DNA of 64,000 nt from Vibrio hepatarius (GCF_011806575.1 NZ_JAATOO010000010.1:1-64000), one strand, 5' to 3'; positions 1 to 8,967 are shown, numbered from the stretch's first letter. Made by a program: numbers and translations. Notes: generated from the sequence alone by a model not told the origin.

Positions 1-202
1 TGAACGTGAACAGTGGAACGACGCGAACAACGTTCTAACTGTGAAACCTGGCGTAGTTATCGGCTACGAAGGCAACACTTACACCAACGAGAAATACGAC
101 AAAGCAGGCATCACAGTTCTACCAATCCCAGGTGACGAACTAGGTCGTGGTCGTGGCGGTGCTCGCTGCATGAGCTGCCCAATCGAGCGTGATGGCATCT
201 AA
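1..202 (+). CDS. arcA: Arginine deiminase, C-terminal fragment (cut by window edge)
   Basis: The reading frame enters from the left edge (first full codon at base 2) and ends with TAA at 200-202. The visible 66 residues end in [19 protein letters not shown]. The Cys of the RCMS motif matches the nucleophilic cysteine of arginine deiminases, which hydrolyse arginine to citrulline and ammonia in the cytoplasm. The next gene, 59 bases downstream, is a carbamate kinase and then an ornithine carbamoyltransferase, so the three steps of the arginine deiminase pathway sit together. The start and most of the protein lie outside the window. Confidence 0.93.
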   Translation, partial: EREQWNDANNVLTVKPGVVIGYEGNTYTNEKYDKAGITVLPIPGDELGRGRGGARCMSCPIERDGI

Positions 203-261
203 GTCGTGATGAAAAAGGCAGAAGTGCACTGCGCTTCTGCCCCCTGCAGAGAGATAAAACA

Positions 262-1173
262 ATGAGCAAACAAACTGTAGTTGTAGCACTTGGCGGTAAC
301 GCCCTACTTCGTCGCGGTGAGCCTTTAGAGGCAGACGTTCAGCGCCACAACATTGAAATTGCTGTCAAAACGATTTCTGAAATCGCTAAAGAATACAACG
401 TGGTACTGGTTCACGGAAACGGTCCACAAGTCGGTCTGCTAGCCCTTCAAGGCTTGGAATACAAAAAAGTTGCGCCATACCCATTGGATGTTTTGGGCAG
501 CGAAACTCAAGGCATGATCGGCTACATGCTGATGCAAGAGTTCAAAAACCAACTGCCTGACATCAACGTGACTTGCATGTTAACGCAAATGACCGTTGAC
601 CCAAATGACCCAGCGTTCGTCGATCCAACTAAGCCAATTGGCCCGATCTACGAAGAAGCTGAAGCGCGTGAAATGGCTGAGAAGTACAACTGGATCATCA
701 AACCAGACGGCAAACACTTCCGTCGTGTTGTTCCTAGCCCACAACCAACTGGCATCATCGAAAACGACGCGATTACTAAGCTGATCGATGAAGGTCACCT
801 AGTGATCTGTACTGGTGGTGGTGGTATCCCAGTGAAACGTGAAAACGGCAAACTGGTTGGTGTAGAAGCGGTGATCGACAAAGACATGTCGGCAGCGTTC
901 CTAGCGAAACAACTCGACGCAGATGCGCTACTGATTCTGACTGACGCAGACGCGGTTTACCTAGACTGGGGCAAACCAACACAACACGCTCTGCGCAGCA
1001 CTACCCCAACAGAACTGGCTCAATACCAATTTGATGCTGGCTCAATGGGACCAAAAATTGAAGCGTCGTGCGAATTTATCAAGCAAGGCGGCAAAGTGGT
1101 CGGCATTGGTGCACTAGAAGATGGCCTACGCATTCTGCAAGGCACAGCGGGCACCAACATCACTAAAGGTTAA
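262..1173 (+). CDS. arcC: Carbamate kinase
   Basis: 303 residues, the normal length for ArcC. It transfers phosphate between carbamoyl phosphate and ADP, giving ATP, the energy-yielding last step of the arginine deiminase pathway. Family motifs visible are VVALGGNALLRRGE near the N-terminus (nucleotide-binding start of the amino-acid kinase fold), HGNGPQVG around residues 51-58 and a later CTGGGGIPV segment. The ATG is preceded by GAGAGA about 8 bases upstream. It lies between arcA and argF on the same strand with short gaps, consistent with co-transcription. Confidence 0.95.
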   Translation: MSKQTVVVALGGNALLRRGEPLEADVQRHNIEIAVKTISEIAKEYNVVLVHGNGPQVGLLALQGLEYKKVAPYPLDVLGSETQGMIGYMLMQEFKNQLPDINVTCMLTQMTVDPNDPAFVDPTKPIGPIYEEAEAREMAEKYNWIIKPDGKHFRRVVPSPQPTGIIENDAITKLIDEGHLVICTGGGGIPVKRENGKLVGVEAVIDKDMSAAFLAKQLDADALLILTDADAVYLDWGKPTQHALRSTTPTELAQYQFDAGSMGPKIEASCEFIKQGGKVVGIGALEDGLRILQGTAGTNITKG

Positions 1174-1304
1174 CCCTCTCTCATCCACTGCCAAAACGGA
1201 TGACCGAGTAACAAACAACTGAATTAACTGTCAATTTTTATGCGCTTTCTTACTTCTTTACCCTGCATAAATAGGAAAGCGCTAAACACAAGAAGGAAAA
1301 CATC

Positions 1305-2315
1305 ATGGCTTTCAATCTACGTAACCGTAACTTCCTAAAACTACTAGACTTTACTCCACGTGAAATTCAGCACCTGCTAGATCTTTCTGCGGAGCTTAAA
1401 AAAGCAAAATACAACGGCTATGAGCAACCTCGTCTAAAAGGCAAAAACATTGCGCTAATTTTCGAGAAAACATCAACTCGTACACGTTGTGCATTTGAAG
1501 TTGCGGCGTTTGACCAAGGCGCACAAGTTTCTTACTTAGGCCCATCTGGTTCTCAAATCGGTCACAAAGAATCAATGAAAGATACAGCGCGCGTTCTTGG
1601 CCGTATGTACGATGGCATCGAATACCGCGGTTTCGGTCAAGAGATCGTCGAAGAGCTAGGCGCTTACGCTGGTGTGCCAGTATGGAACGGTCTAACAGAT
1701 GAATTCCACCCAACTCAAATCCTAGCTGACTTCCTAACTATGCTAGAACACGGCCGTGGCAAACAACTCCACGAAATCAAGTTTGCTTACCTAGGCGACG
1801 CTCGCAACAACATGGGTAACTCTCTAATGGTTGGCGCAGCGAAAATGGGCATGGACATCCGTCTAGTGGCACCTAAAGCGTACTGGCCAGAAGAAGCACT
1901 AGTGGCACAATGTCGTGAAATCGCCGAAGAAACTGGCGCGAAAATCACACTGACTGAAGACGTTCAAGAAGGCGTTCAAGGCTGTGACTTCCTATACACT
2001 GATGTATGGGTATCAATGGGCGAAGCAAAAGAAGCTTGGGCTGAGCGTATCAACCTAATGATGCCTTACCAAGTGAACATGGAGATGCTAAAAGCAACAG
2101 GCAACCCACATGTGAAATTCATGCACTGCCTACCAGCATTCCACGGTGAAGACACAACTGTGGGTAAAGAGCTTGCTCAAGAATACCCTCAGCTAAAAGA
2201 CGGTGTGGAAGTCACTGACGAAGTGGTTGAGTCTAAACACTCTATCGTCTTCGACGAAGCGGAAAACCGCATGCACACTATCAAAGCTATCATGGTAGCA
2301 ACACTAGGCGACTAA
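1305..2315 (+). CDS. argF: Ornithine carbamoyltransferase
   Basis: 336 residues. Interconverts ornithine plus carbamoyl phosphate with citrulline plus phosphate. The carbamoyl-phosphate loop STRTR is at residues 57-61, DEFHPTQ follows near 133 and the ornithine-binding HCLP near 274. The ATG follows an AAGGAAAA Shine-Dalgarno. Its place after arcA-arcC suggests catabolic use (the arcB role), while its place before pyrBI resembles the argF-pyrBI arrangement I recall from vibrios. Whether it works in the anabolic, catabolic or both directions cannot be told from sequence alone. The 131-base gap from arcC could hold a promoter, but I could not settle one. Confidence 0.95.
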   Translation: MAFNLRNRNFLKLLDFTPREIQHLLDLSAELKKAKYNGYEQPRLKGKNIALIFEKTSTRTRCAFEVAAFDQGAQVSYLGPSGSQIGHKESMKDTARVLGRMYDGIEYRGFGQEIVEELGAYAGVPVWNGLTDEFHPTQILADFLTMLEHGRGKQLHEIKFAYLGDARNNMGNSLMVGAAKMGMDIRLVAPKAYWPEEALVAQCREIAEETGAKITLTEDVQEGVQGCDFLYTDVWVSMGEAKEAWAERINLMMPYQVNMEMLKATGNPHVKFMHCLPAFHGEDTTVGKELAQEYPQLKDGVEVTDEVVESKHSIVFDEAENRMHTIKAIMVATLGD

Positions 2316-2510
2316 TATCACGCCGATATTAGCAGCCTGAATACTCAGGAGATTGAGGTTGTAGCAGGGGTTGTTTCCCGATAGATACCCCGTCAAGGAA
2401 ACAGAGTTACCCAGCTACAATTTCATCGAGAACGAGTATTTCTGCAGGGAAATGCGGGCGGCAGGAAGGGAGACCCTCAATTTACCCTGAATAAAGCCCG
2501 CATTTTTTTT
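2316..2510 (+). ncRNA. Candidate structured RNA / argF 3' UTR ending in a terminator
   Basis: This gap has no credible ORF but dense complementarity. A closing helix pairs TTGTAGC (2359-2365) with GCTACAA (2414-2420). Inside it GGGGT (2367-2371) can pair with ACCCC (2387-2391), and TGTTTCC (2372-2378) with GGAAACA (2397-2403). The two inner helices interleave, so they form a pseudoknot or are mutually exclusive. The block ends in AATGCGGGC (2451-2459) pairing with GCCCGCATT (2496-2504), with an inner AGGG/CCCT hairpin and a T run to 2510, an intrinsic terminator. A small hairpin (CTAATATC/GATATTAG) overlaps the argF stop. It may be a 3' UTR-derived small RNA, a separate sRNA or a cis element; I do not recognise the family. 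Confidence 0.55.
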
Positions 2511-2637
2511 CAGTGAAAGACAAATAAAACAGCAATAAAAACGCCACCAAGCAAGTTCTCACAACACCTGAGAACAAGAGTCGAAAAGATGCCATTTTCG
2601 CATAAAAATCCAATTTCTGGATACTTTTCACAAACGC

Positions 2638-2665
2638 TTGCAAGGCGTTTTTTTGTCCGTATAAT
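2638..2665 (+). promoter_or_regulatory. Likely sigma70 promoter of pyrL-pyrBI
   Basis: TTGCAA at 2638-2643 and a perfect TATAAT at 2660-2665, separated by 16 bases, lie about 30 bases before the leader-peptide ATG. The arrangement matches the promoter-leader-attenuator order known for enterobacterial pyrBI. Confidence 0.75.
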
Positions 2666-2693
2666 CCTCCGCAATTTGTCTACGGAGCACAAA

Positions 2694-2801
2694 ATGAAAC
2701 AGCCACTTACAACGTATCGCGACGATTTTTCGCACCCTGGTTCAGGGACGTTCGCTGTTTCTTTTTCTCCATCGATCCTATTTGAAGCCTCCTATTTTTA
2801 G
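2694..2801 (+). CDS. pyrL: pyrBI leader peptide (attenuation)
   Basis: 35-codon ORF with a TACGGAG Shine-Dalgarno upstream and its TAG stop (2799-2801) inside the loop/stem boundary of the attenuator hairpin. Near its end the RNA is rich in U (GTTTCTTTTTCTCC). In E. coli pyrBI such a tract makes RNA polymerase pause when UTP is low, so that a coupled ribosome disrupts the terminator. The peptide does not resemble E. coli PyrL beyond its position and design, so the call rests on architecture. Confidence 0.75.
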   Translation: MKQPLTTYRDDFSHPGSGTFAVSFSPSILFEASYF

Positions 2802-2814
2802 GGGGCTTTTTTTT
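2785..2814 (+). terminator. Intrinsic attenuator before pyrB
   Basis: AGCCTCC (2786-2792) pairs with GGGGGCT (2801-2807) around an 8-base loop, followed by T's to 2814. It sits between the pyrL leader and pyrB, as expected for UTP-sensitive attenuation of pyrBI. Confidence 0.88.
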
Positions 2815-2846
2815 GTCTGTCATTTACGAGACGAGGAAAATCAGCA

Positions 2847-3776
2847 ATGGCGCATTCGTTATTTAAAAAGCACATTATCTCTATCCCAGAGCTTAGCCGT
2901 GAAGAGCTAGAGCTTATCGTTGATACCGCGGCAAGACTCAAAGCCGAGCCAAATCCTGAACTGCTAAAAAACAAGGTGGTAGCGAGCTGCTTCTTTGAGC
3001 CGTCAACTCGTACTCGCTTGTCTTTCGAAACCGCAGTGCAGCGCTTGGGCGGCACCGTGATTGGCTTTGATAACGGCGGTAATACGTCACTGGCGAAAAA
3101 AGGTGAAACATTGGCAGACTCAGTACAAGTGATTTCATCTTACGTTGACGCATTTGTGATGCGCCACCCGCAAGAAGGTGCAGCACGTTTAGCATCTGAG
3201 TTCTCAAACGGCGTTCCAATCGTTAACGGTGGTGACGGTGCAAACCAACACCCAACGCAAACTCTGCTTGACCTGTTCTCTATCTACGAGACGCAAGGTA
3301 CTTTAGACAACCTCAACGTTGCGTTTGTTGGTGACCTAAAATACGGCCGTACGGTTCACTCTTTGACTCAAGCACTGGCGAAGTTCAACAACGTGCGCTT
3401 CTTCTTTATCGCACCAGAAGCGTTGGCGATGCCAGACTACATTTGTGAAGAGCTTGAAGAAGCGGGCATCCAGTTCAGCATGCACAGCAACATTGAAGAA
3501 GTGGTGCCAGAGCTAGACGTACTTTACATGACACGTGTACAGAAAGAGCGCTTTGACGAGTCTGAATACGCACACTTCAAATCAGCCTTTATCCTCACCG
3601 CTGAAACCCTAAAAGAAGCACGCGACAACATGAAAGTGCTGCACCCACTACCACGTGTGGATGAAATCACCACGGACGTAGATAAGACCAAACACGCTTA
3701 CTACTTTGAGCAGGCAGAAAACGGCGTTTACGCTCGCGAAGCGCTACTGGCTCTAGTTCTTAACGAAACCATTTAA
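2847..3776 (+). CDS. pyrB: Aspartate carbamoyltransferase, catalytic subunit
   Basis: 309 residues, typical of the class B catalytic chain. Condenses carbamoyl phosphate with aspartate, the committed step of pyrimidine synthesis. Carbamoyl-phosphate motif STRTR at residues 53-57, HPTQ near 135 and HPLPR near 267 are all present. A GACGAGGAAAA Shine-Dalgarno precedes the ATG. It is followed after 17 bases by the regulatory chain gene pyrI, and preceded by the leader/attenuator that should couple expression to UTP. It competes for the same carbamoyl phosphate pool that the upstream arcC and argF products handle. Confidence 0.97.
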   Translation: MAHSLFKKHIISIPELSREELELIVDTAARLKAEPNPELLKNKVVASCFFEPSTRTRLSFETAVQRLGGTVIGFDNGGNTSLAKKGETLADSVQVISSYVDAFVMRHPQEGAARLASEFSNGVPIVNGGDGANQHPTQTLLDLFSIYETQGTLDNLNVAFVGDLKYGRTVHSLTQALAKFNNVRFFFIAPEALAMPDYICEELEEAGIQFSMHSNIEEVVPELDVLYMTRVQKERFDESEYAHFKSAFILTAETLKEARDNMKVLHPLPRVDEITTDVDKTKHAYYFEQAENGVYAREALLALVLNETI

Positions 3777-3793
3777 TTAGCAGGAGAGATATC

Positions 3794-4258
3794 ATGGTGA
3801 AAGAAACTCAACTACAAGTAGAAGCGATTCGCAACGGTTCAGTGATTGACCACATCCCTGCTCACATCGGGATCAAAATTCTAAAACTGTTCAAGATGCA
3901 CAAAACTAACCAGCGCATCACAATCGGTCTAAACCTGCCTTCTTCAGCGCTCGGTGCAAAAGATCTGATCAAAATTGAGAACGTTTATCTTACTAAAGAG
4001 CAAGCGAACCAACTGGCACTTTATGCACCAAAAGCGACTGTAAACCAGATCGAAGAATACAAGGTCGTCAACAAGCTAAACCTGGCTCTTCCAGAGCACA
4101 TTGAAAGCGTGTTTGAGTGCCCAAACAGCAACTGTATTTCGCACGGTGAGCCAGTTGAAAGTAAATTTAAAGTTCAACAAAAACAGGACAATGTGCATCT
4201 GAAGTGTCACTACTGTGAAAAAGTATTCTCACGCGAAATCATGACCGAAGCTCGCTAA
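3794..4258 (+). CDS. pyrI: Aspartate carbamoyltransferase, regulatory subunit
   Basis: 154 residues. Binds nucleotide effectors (CTP, UTP, ATP in the E. coli enzyme) and holds the catalytic trimers in the dodecamer. The four zinc-ligand cysteines are at C109, C114, C138 and C141 (CPNSNC and CHYC). The N-terminal allosteric domain starts with [16 protein letters not shown], very like E. coli PyrI. A GGAGAG Shine-Dalgarno lies 7 bases before ATG. Co-transcribed with pyrB. Confidence 0.97.
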   Translation: MVKETQLQVEAIRNGSVIDHIPAHIGIKILKLFKMHKTNQRITIGLNLPSSALGAKDLIKIENVYLTKEQANQLALYAPKATVNQIEEYKVVNKLNLALPEHIESVFECPNSNCISHGEPVESKFKVQQKQDNVHLKCHYCEKVFSREIMTEAR

Positions 4259-4301
4259 CCAATCGCTTCAATCCCTTAGCGTCTATAGCGTAAATCGTAC
4301 T

Positions 4302-4333
4302 GGATATTTATTCCTTACACGGAATAAATATCC
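4302..4333. repeat. Perfect 13-bp inverted repeat downstream of pyrI
   Basis: GGATATTTATTCC (4302-4314) and GGAATAAATATCC (4321-4333) are exact inverse complements around a 6-base loop. There is no T run directly after either arm, so it is not a textbook terminator. It may be an mRNA-protecting 3' hairpin for pyrBI or an operator for the argR paralogue downstream. Confidence 0.7.
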
Positions 4334-4383
4334 ACTTTCCATCAGAATATTCCTTCAAATCTCCGCTTTATGCATTATTTTTG

Positions 4384-4460
4384 TTTGGCGATCCTTTTCA
4401 CAAAGCCACATTTTGTTTGGTGGTAAACTCATTTCTCACAATAAATATAAGATCGCCAAA
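4384..4460 (+). promoter_or_regulatory. Long-range inverted repeat in the argR upstream region
   Basis: TTTGGCGATC (4384-4393) and GATCGCCAAA (4451-4460) are exact 10-base inverse complements 57 bases apart. Between them lies a smaller CCAC/GTGG hairpin. Further down, GGCAC and GTGCC (about 4510-4535) can form another hairpin before the Shine-Dalgarno. I could not find a convincing pair of ARG boxes. The 323-base gap 4259-4581 holds these structures and no gene. Confidence 0.4.
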
Positions 4461-4581
4461 GAAGTGATTGCTCAAGCAAAAAACCAATTTTCTTAGAGAT
4501 TGGCCGAGGGGCACAGCAAGGAGAAAAGAGTGCCTTAGTTTACATGGACGGTTTATTCGTACGTCACGTTAAGGAGTTCCC

Positions 4582-5070
4582 ATGAGTGAAACTCTAAACC
4601 CTATTACAGTAGATTACTCAGAAGATAAAACGCTTACCGCTGCCTGCAAACGCCTGCTTCAACAGCAAAGTTTTGCAACGCAAAATGACCTTCGCGAAGC
4701 GCTGGTTAATATCGGCTTTGAAGGCATTAGCCAATCCACGGTTTCCCGTCTGCTTTCTCAACTCGGTGTCGTCAAAGTGCAAAATGCGTGTGGTAAAAAG
4801 GTGTATTGCATTACCGTAGAAACCGCACCAGTACGTGTCGAGTCTTCGATTTCATCGCAGATTGAGTTTATTACCCACAACCAATCGATGGTGGTGGTAA
4901 AAACGCACCCTGGCAGTGCGCAGCTTGTTGCTCGCCTAGTCGACATCGACCCGCACACCGAGATCTTGGGTACGGTCGGTGGTAACGACACTGTGTTGGT
5001 GATCCCAAAAGACACCGACAACATTGACGCTTGTGAACGTGTTGTTCGAGCACGTTTAGGCGTCGCGTAA
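4582..5070 (+). CDS. argR: ArgR-family repressor, paralogue with altered ligand pocket
   Basis: 162 residues (E. coli ArgR has 156). The N-terminal winged helix ends in ISQSTVSRLLSQLG. The C-terminal oligomerisation/ligand domain has HPGSAQLVARLVD and GTVGGNDTV. In E. coli the last motif is GTIAGDDTI, where D128 and D129 contact arginine. Here the first Asp is Asn (N135, codon AAC at 4984-4986) while the second (D136) is kept. AAGGAG precedes ATG. It lies 323 bases after pyrI on the same strand as arcA-arcC-argF. That suggests a regulator of arginine degradation, possibly distinct from the canonical argR that in many gammaproteobacteria adjoins mdh. No second copy is visible in this window. 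Confidence 0.88.
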   Translation: MSETLNPITVDYSEDKTLTAACKRLLQQQSFATQNDLREALVNIGFEGISQSTVSRLLSQLGVVKVQNACGKKVYCITVETAPVRVESSISSQIEFITHNQSMVVVKTHPGSAQLVARLVDIDPHTEILGTVGGNDTVLVIPKDTDNIDACERVVRARLGVA

Positions 5071-5091
5071 AGCAAGCGCAAAACAGTCAAA

Positions 5092-5132
5092 GCTGAGAAA
5101 CTCTGTAGCCTGAATTATCAGGGTTTCTCAGC
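5092..5132 (+). terminator. Hairpin after argR
   Basis: GCTGAGAAAC (5092-5101) pairs with GTTTCTCAGC (5123-5132). A T run appears only about 19 bases later (TTTTTTATT), so termination efficiency is uncertain. Confidence 0.5.
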
Positions 5133-5261
5133 GACTTTCCCTTCTCATGCTTTTTTATTAACCCACGCAATAAGATTATTTTCTTTGGCTTGAAACTTCT
5201 TCGTCCTTTCTTCTGTCCTAATGAGTTAAAATGAACAAAATTAACTCAAGTGACTGACTTT

Positions 5262-7052
5262 ATGCGCTTTGCCTTTACGCTGATAATCCTCTGTTTTTCT
5301 ATGCTTTCTACGCCAGCACTGGCGATTTTTGGCAACAACAACTCAACGCTCAGTTTTGACAACAAGGACCGATTTGTTCCCGTTGACGAAGCTTTTCCGT
5401 TGAATTATTTCCAACAGGGCAACCGCATACTGATCGACTGGCAGGTCAAACCTGAGTACTACCTTTATCAACACCGTATTTCGGTCAGCGGCGAAAATGT
5501 TACCGTCAACGAAGTCAGCATGCGCGACGGCGAACCGTACAAAGACGAGTTTTTTGGTGAGGTAAACATCTATACCACGCCGCTGTTTGTTGAAGTCTCT
5601 TTGTCAGACTATCAAGAAGGCGCTCGCTTAATCGTTCAATACCAAGGCTGTGCGAAAGCTGGTTTTTGCTACCCACCAGAAACGCGCGTTATCGATGTCA
5701 CCAGCTTTAAGTTTTCAGACAGCAACAGTGTGACACCAACACAGGCGCAAGCAGACTCCGCGCCAAGTACCTCGACACAAACACCATCAACACCAGCGTC
5801 AAAAGATTCCAACCTAGCGTCGAAGCTCAGCGATAACTGGTGGACACCGCTACTGTTTTTAGCGCTGGGCGTGGGCTTAGCTTTTACGCCTTGCGTGCTA
5901 CCGATGTACCCGATTTTGACCAGTATCGTGCTTGGCAGCGGTAAGTTAAGCCACCGCCGCGCACTAGGCCTTTCCTTTGTTTACGTTCAAGGGATGGCAC
6001 TGACCTATACCCTACTCGGTTTGGTGGTTGCGTCTGCGGGCATGCAATTCCAAGCGGCGATGCAGCACCCGTATGTATTGATTGGTCTAAGTGTGTTGTT
6101 CGTTACCTTAGCATTATCAATGTTTGGCGTTTATAACCTGCAGCTGCCAAGTGGCGTACAAACCTGGCTAAATAACCTTAGCAACAAACAACAAGGTGGC
6201 AGCTCTCTGGGCGTATTTGCCATGGGCGCCATCTCAGGGTTGGTCTGCTCTCCGTGTACAACCGCGCCACTGTCTGGTGCGCTGCTGTATGTCGCGCAAA
6301 GTGGCGATCTGTTGACCGGCGGTGTTGCACTCTACGCCTTGGCAATCGGTATGGGGATTCCGCTGATACTGGTTGCGGTATTCGGCAATAAGCTACTACC
6401 CAAAGCGGGCAACTGGATGGACAGAGTCAAAACGCTGTTTGGCTTCATCTTACTGGCTGCGCCAATCTTTTTACTCGAACGTATCTTGCCAGAAGCATGG
6501 TCAACCGGGCTGTGGTCAGCACTGGGTATCGCGGCGTTTGGCTGGCTTTACCACGTCAAGAATTCACTCACCTTTGGCGGCTGGAAGCAAAGTACCGTCG
6601 GTATTATTGCAGTACTCGGGTTGTTCGTCTCAGCACAGCCAGCACTGAACTATTGGTTCAATCCACCAGCGGCGAAACAGCAGGCAAGCATTGAGTTCAT
6701 CCGCGTCTCTACCGCGACGGAGCTAGAAAGTCAGCTTGAGCAAGCCAAGCTTGCCGGTAAACCAGTCATGCTCGATTTCTACGCCGACTGGTGTGTCGCG
6801 TGTAAAGAGTTTGAAAAGTACACGTTCCACGAAACCAATGTCGAAGGTAAGTTGAAGAACTTTGTCTTACTGCAAGCGGATGTGACGAAAAACACCCCAC
6901 AAGACATTGAATTGTTAAAACAAATGAACGTTCTCGGTTTGCCAACCATCGAATTCTGGAACGCGAAAGGCGAACATATCCCTAACGCCCGTATTACCGG
7001 ATTTATGCCAGCCGAGCGGTTCTTAGAGCATTTGACCACCCATAGCCTTTAA
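5262..7052 (+). CDS. dsbD: Thiol:disulfide interchange protein DsbD
   Basis: 596 residues from the ATG at 5262; an in-frame GTG at 5250 is possible, but the ATG begins directly with a signal peptide ([15 protein letters not shown]...ALA). DsbD carries electrons from cytoplasmic thioredoxin across the inner membrane to periplasmic DsbC, DsbG and CcmG. Visible are the periplasmic alpha domain with its Cys pair ([11 protein letters not shown], about residues 130 and 136), a multi-span membrane domain with [10 protein letters not shown] and [11 protein letters not shown], and a C-terminal thioredoxin-like gamma domain with CVAC. All six redox cysteines are present. It appears to be a single-gene unit, with a terminator downstream. 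Confidence 0.95.
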   Translation: MRFAFTLIILCFSMLSTPALAIFGNNNSTLSFDNKDRFVPVDEAFPLNYFQQGNRILIDWQVKPEYYLYQHRISVSGENVTVNEVSMRDGEPYKDEFFGEVNIYTTPLFVEVSLSDYQEGARLIVQYQGCAKAGFCYPPETRVIDVTSFKFSDSNSVTPTQAQADSAPSTSTQTPSTPASKDSNLASKLSDNWWTPLLFLALGVGLAFTPCVLPMYPILTSIVLGSGKLSHRRALGLSFVYVQGMALTYTLLGLVVASAGMQFQAAMQHPYVLIGLSVLFVTLALSMFGVYNLQLPSGVQTWLNNLSNKQQGGSSLGVFAMGAISGLVCSPCTTAPLSGALLYVAQSGDLLTGGVALYALAIGMGIPLILVAVFGNKLLPKAGNWMDRVKTLFGFILLAAPIFLLERILPEAWSTGLWSALGIAAFGWLYHVKNSLTFGGWKQSTVGIIAVLGLFVSAQPALNYWFNPPAAKQQASIEFIRVSTATELESQLEQAKLAGKPVMLDFYADWCVACKEFEKYTFHETNVEGKLKNFVLLQADVTKNTPQDIELLKQMNVLGLPTIEFWNAKGEHIPNARITGFMPAERFLEHLTTHSL

Positions 7053-7095
7053 GCTCATCGGTGTTTTAAACGCCGCAAGAAACCATGCTAACCAG

Positions 7096-7128
7096 CGCCG
7101 CCATCACTGTTTGAGGCGGCGTTGTTTT
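7096..7128 (+). terminator. dsbD terminator
   Basis: CGCCGCC (7096-7102) pairs with GGCGGCG (7115-7121), followed by TTGTTTTAT. Confidence 0.75.
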
Positions 7129-7350
7129 ATCTGAAAAATCAATAACCTTGCCAATTCAAACCCGCTCTGGTTTAAATCGAGATTGGCGTTTGGGATGACA
7201 CCGGTTCTATTGGTGACAAGGGAATAAACATTTATATGCAATTTTTCTAATAAAACCCGATTTAGTTCAGACTTTTAGTGAATAAACATTGTCCCGTAAC
7301 GCAAAGGTGACAATAATCATTTAACTAGTTTGTTATAAGTGTTTAACGTC

Positions 7351-7986
7351 ATGGATTCGACATACAACATAATCATCGCCGACGATCACCCCCTTTTCCG
7401 CAACGCGCTTTTCCAATCCGTCCATATGGCGGTCAGTGGTGCCAACTTGCTGGAAGCCGACTCGCTTGAAGCGCTACTCGCGGTTTTGGCCAAAGAAGAA
7501 GAGCCGGATTTACTGCTGCTTGATTTGAAAATGCCGGGCGCGAATGGGATGTCTGGTTTGATACACCTACGCGCAGAATACCCTGATCTGCCGATCGTGG
7601 TTGTCTCTGCCAGCGAAGAGTCGTCGGTTGTCACTCAAGTGAAAAGCCACGGTGCGTTTGGTTTCATTCCTAAATCGAGCGATATGCGTGAGTTGGTGAG
7701 TGCGTTAAACCAGGTGTTAAATGGCGAACCCTTCTTCCCAGAAGGTTCGATTACCAACAACGCTGCGTGTAGTGACCTTGCCGAAAAAATCTCGACCCTA
7801 ACACCGCAGCAATACAAAGTACTAGGCATGCTTTCAGACGGCTTACTTAACAAGCAAATCGCTTACGAGCTCAATGTGTCTGAAGCAACCATCAAAGCGC
7901 ACATGACGGCAATCTTCCGCAAACTTGGGGTGAAAAACCGCACTCAAGCGGTTATCTTGCTGCAACAACTCGAATCAGAGTCTTAA
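7351..7986 (+). CDS. crbR: LuxR-type response regulator, likely CrbR (acetate switch)
   Basis: 211 residues from ATG 7351; a GTG at 7339 in frame would add four. Receiver domain has acidic residues D11-D12 and the phospho-acceptor D58 (LLLLDLKMPG) with a later FIPKSS lysine. The C-terminus is a NarL/LuxR-type helix-turn-helix (NKQIAYELNVSEATIKAHM). In vibrios CrbR with the symporter-fused kinase CrbS activates acs. Both the kinase (11645-15073) and acs (19226-21175) are in this window, which supports the name. The promoter was not resolved; the 298-base gap before it holds the dsbD terminator and nothing else obvious. Confidence 0.8.
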   Translation: MDSTYNIIIADDHPLFRNALFQSVHMAVSGANLLEADSLEALLAVLAKEEEPDLLLLDLKMPGANGMSGLIHLRAEYPDLPIVVVSASEESSVVTQVKSHGAFGFIPKSSDMRELVSALNQVLNGEPFFPEGSITNNAACSDLAEKISTLTPQQYKVLGMLSDGLLNKQIAYELNVSEATIKAHMTAIFRKLGVKNRTQAVILLQQLESES

Positions 7987-8122
7987 TTCACTGTAATTTA
8001 ACGCAATTGAGCCCAATTTAAGCTATTGTGACTAAGTCCGGCTAACGGGGCTCCTGAGCACTCCCTCATCCCGTCGCCAAGTATGTTATCCCTCTGTTTT
8101 ACTAACTCTGGGAGCCAAAAGC

Positions 8123-8746
8123 TTGCTTAGTATCTTAATTACTCAATTCGTTGTTCTGTGGGCGGTTATCGACCCTGTAGGGACCATACCTGTCTACCTT
8201 TCACAAACTCATCACCTGACGGCTAAACAGCGTCGATTAGTGGCTCTGAAAGCGGTCGGTATCGCCACGGGCGTACTACTATTTTTCCTCATCGCAGGCC
8301 AGTTACTATTAGAAGCGATGCAAATTCCATTGCCTGCGTTTCAAGCCGCAGGTGGCTTAGTTCTTCTGTTATTTGCACTCAGCATGATCTTTGGTGAATC
8401 CAAACCCGACCAAGAAACTAAACTGTCTCAAGATCTCAGTAAATCGGACTTGGCCGACTTAGCTGTGTATCCGTTGGCGATCCCGTCGATTGCTTCACCG
8501 GGTGCGATGATGGCGATTGTGATGTTAACCGACAATCACCGTAACTCTTTTCTCGACCAAGGTATGACAGCGGGTGTGATGATTCTAGTGCTGCTGATTA
8601 CCTTGCTGTTACTGCTTGGTGCGACGCATATCCAAAAATGGATTGGTAACGTCGGCGCCGCGATCATCAGTCGTGTTATGGGGTTAATTTTGGCCGCCGT
8701 CGCATTAAACAACCTTTTAATGGGTATAAAAGACTTCTATGTTTGA
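8123..8746 (+). CDS. MarC-family inner membrane protein
   Basis: 207 residues starting with TTG; GGGAG lies about 9 bases upstream and no ATG is better placed. MarC/YchE-type proteins (NAAT family) have six membrane segments, several of which are visible as long hydrophobic runs (for example from LLFFLIAGQLLLEA and MILVLLITLLLLLGA). DPVGTIPVYL at the N-terminus and PLAIPSIASPGAMM in the middle are family hallmarks. The substrate is not established; some homologues are annotated as amino-acid transporters. A terminator follows, so it is probably not part of the symporter operon. Confidence 0.85.
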   Translation: MLSILITQFVVLWAVIDPVGTIPVYLSQTHHLTAKQRRLVALKAVGIATGVLLFFLIAGQLLLEAMQIPLPAFQAAGGLVLLLFALSMIFGESKPDQETKLSQDLSKSDLADLAVYPLAIPSIASPGAMMAIVMLTDNHRNSFLDQGMTAGVMILVLLITLLLLLGATHIQKWIGNVGAAIISRVMGLILAAVALNNLLMGIKDFYV

Positions 8747-8835
8747 AAATAAATACGACTCAAAGCGAATAATTATTAGACCTTTGGCTAAATTAACACA
8801 TCGTTAACATCACAAAAACAACCCCACCCACCTGT

Positions 8836-8863
8836 AAGCGCCTATTTTAATGGCGCTTTTTTT
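8836..8863 (+). terminator. Terminator after marC-family gene
   Basis: AAGCGCC (8836-8842) and GGCGCTT (8852-8858) around a short loop, followed by TTTTTATA. Confidence 0.88.
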
Positions 8864-8967
8864 ATATACCCCCACGACTAAAGTTGAAAAGAGTTCTTGC
8901 CAACACCTTGCTAATGTAGATGGTGAAACATTTTCTTAACAACATAAACAATCGTAAGGAGGCGGCA

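Noticed and set aside
2316..2510. CsrB-like RNA, because of several GGA motifs
   Set aside because: Only about five GGA motifs and less than 200 bases; known vibrio CsrB-type RNAs are longer with many more hairpin-loop GGAs.
2510..2692. 60-residue minus-strand ORF in the argF-pyrB gap
   Set aside because: It spans the pyrBI promoter and terminator sequences and has no ribosome site.
4340..4400. ARG box pair upstream of argR
   Set aside because: TGCATTAT occurs, but the second half-site does not match and no tandem second box was found.
5250..5261. GTG start for dsbD
   Set aside because: The ATG at 5262 gives a normal signal peptide immediately.
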